Under the pieces are notes generated by a model that did no database searches, was not told where the DNA came from, and worked only from the letters and a program-made list of their open reading frames with translations. This document shows, piece by piece, positions 63,835-64,000 of a stretch of DNA of 64,000 bases (positions are counted from its first letter, which is position 1; each line of letters starts with the position of its first letter). Source of the stretch: Sphingomonas sp. QA11 (lineage in GTDB: Bacteria; Pseudomonadota; Alphaproteobacteria; Sphingomonadales; Sphingomonadaceae). Position numbers and translations under genes: made by a program. The stretch is taken from assembly GCF_028473665.1 (NCBI RefSeq), contig NZ_CP098774.1:434001-498000 (forward strand). Reading direction: 5' to 3'.

Positions 63835-64000
63835 ATGCTCCTCGATAAAGTCCTGTTCCTCGATGGCGAGGCAATCGTCATCGACAAGCCGGCCGGCCTT
63901 CCGGTCGACCGCCCGCGTGACGGCTCGCTAAGCCTCGAAAATCATCTTGAGGCGCTTGCCTTCGGCTTCCGCCGCTGGCCGCAGGCGGTGCACCGGCTCG
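63835..64000 (+). CDS. RluA family pseudouridine synthase, N-terminal part
   Basis: The gene runs off the window; 55 codons are visible from ATG 63835 (AGGA just upstream). The start LDGEAIVIDKPAGLPVDRPRDG and the end PQAVHRL give the usual RluA opening and the beginning of the HRLD catalytic motif, whose Asp lies beyond the edge. It isomerises uridines in rRNA or tRNA. Confidence 0.87.
   Translation, partial: MLLDKVLFLDGEAIVIDKPAGLPVDRPRDGSLSLENHLEALAFGFRRWPQAVHRL

Overview
The window is a high-GC chromosomal segment of an alphaproteobacterium, most likely a sphingomonad (Sphingomonas or a close relative). The evidence is a complete CtrA cell-cycle regulator with GANTC (CcrM-type) sites upstream, a TonB-dependent receptor, a MetH split into two polypeptides, an ArsR-methyltransferase regulator of methionine genes, a Bpt leucyltransferase, EcfG-era small stress proteins (CsbD, DUF2171) and many short REP-like palindromes of the kind seen in sphingomonads. 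No rRNA, CRISPR array or complete insertion sequence was seen. One tRNA (Ala, CGC) is present. All calls come from reading the sequence; no database search was run.

Layout. 1-14.8 kb: TonB receptor, periplasmic Cu/Zn superoxide dismutase, DUF885 metallopeptidase, MFS carrier, RNA 2',3'-cyclic phosphodiesterase, Bax-inhibitor-like membrane protein, transglutaminase, two hypotheticals, extensin-like protein, NUDIX hydrolase and an M28 glutamate-carboxypeptidase-like enzyme. 14.8-19.0 kb: a TetR regulator divergent from a giant three-domain Aas-type lysophospholipid flippase/acyltransferase/acyl-ACP synthetase, with two operator-like repeats between them. 19.0-22.2 kb: a gene-sparse stretch with a BLUF photoreceptor that seems to start at CTG, a CsbD protein, tRNA-Ala and a DUF2171 protein. 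22.2-28.6 kb: a zinc metallopeptidase, patatin phospholipase, 3-hydroxybutyrate dehydrogenase, cation efflux protein and an AbrB/MazE-Doc toxin-antitoxin pair. 28.8-32.0 kb: an ScfR-type regulator beside isocitrate lyase. 32.3-36.6 kb: a WYL regulator/GFA protein pair, an aldo-keto reductase operon and small lipoproteins.

36.7-42.4 kb is a methionine-cycle operon: ArsR-methyltransferase regulator (SahR-like) with a perfect 22-bp palindrome in its promoter, metF, and metH in two parts separated by a REP hairpin. 42.5-43.9 kb is a scarred junction holding an SMR efflux gene broken by one TGA, a (CT)14 tract, an orphan ORF and nested TTCCCTGTT palindromes. 43.9-48.8 kb carries a phytanoyl-CoA-dioxygenase-like protein, a PafA-like phosphatase and a DsbD/ScsB-type reductase. 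48.9-50.2 kb is a lower-GC two-gene operon: a radical SAM/SPASM protein whose last 60 residues hold 11 cysteines, each followed by X-Pro, and a small zinc-ribbon protein. I consider this the best candidate for an undescribed system. 50.6-53.9 kb is the ATP-grasp / alpha-E / transglutaminase peptide-bond cluster.

53.9-64.0 kb: bpt, ilvA, a beta-hydroxyacid dehydrogenase overlapping an amidohydrolase, a GIY-YIG gene bracketed by inverted REP copies, ctrA, a LysR regulator divergent from pirin and wrbA, an M15 peptidase and the start of an RluA pseudouridine synthase. Eight GANTC sites crowd into 168 bp upstream of bpt, and part of that block resembles the ctrA upstream region.
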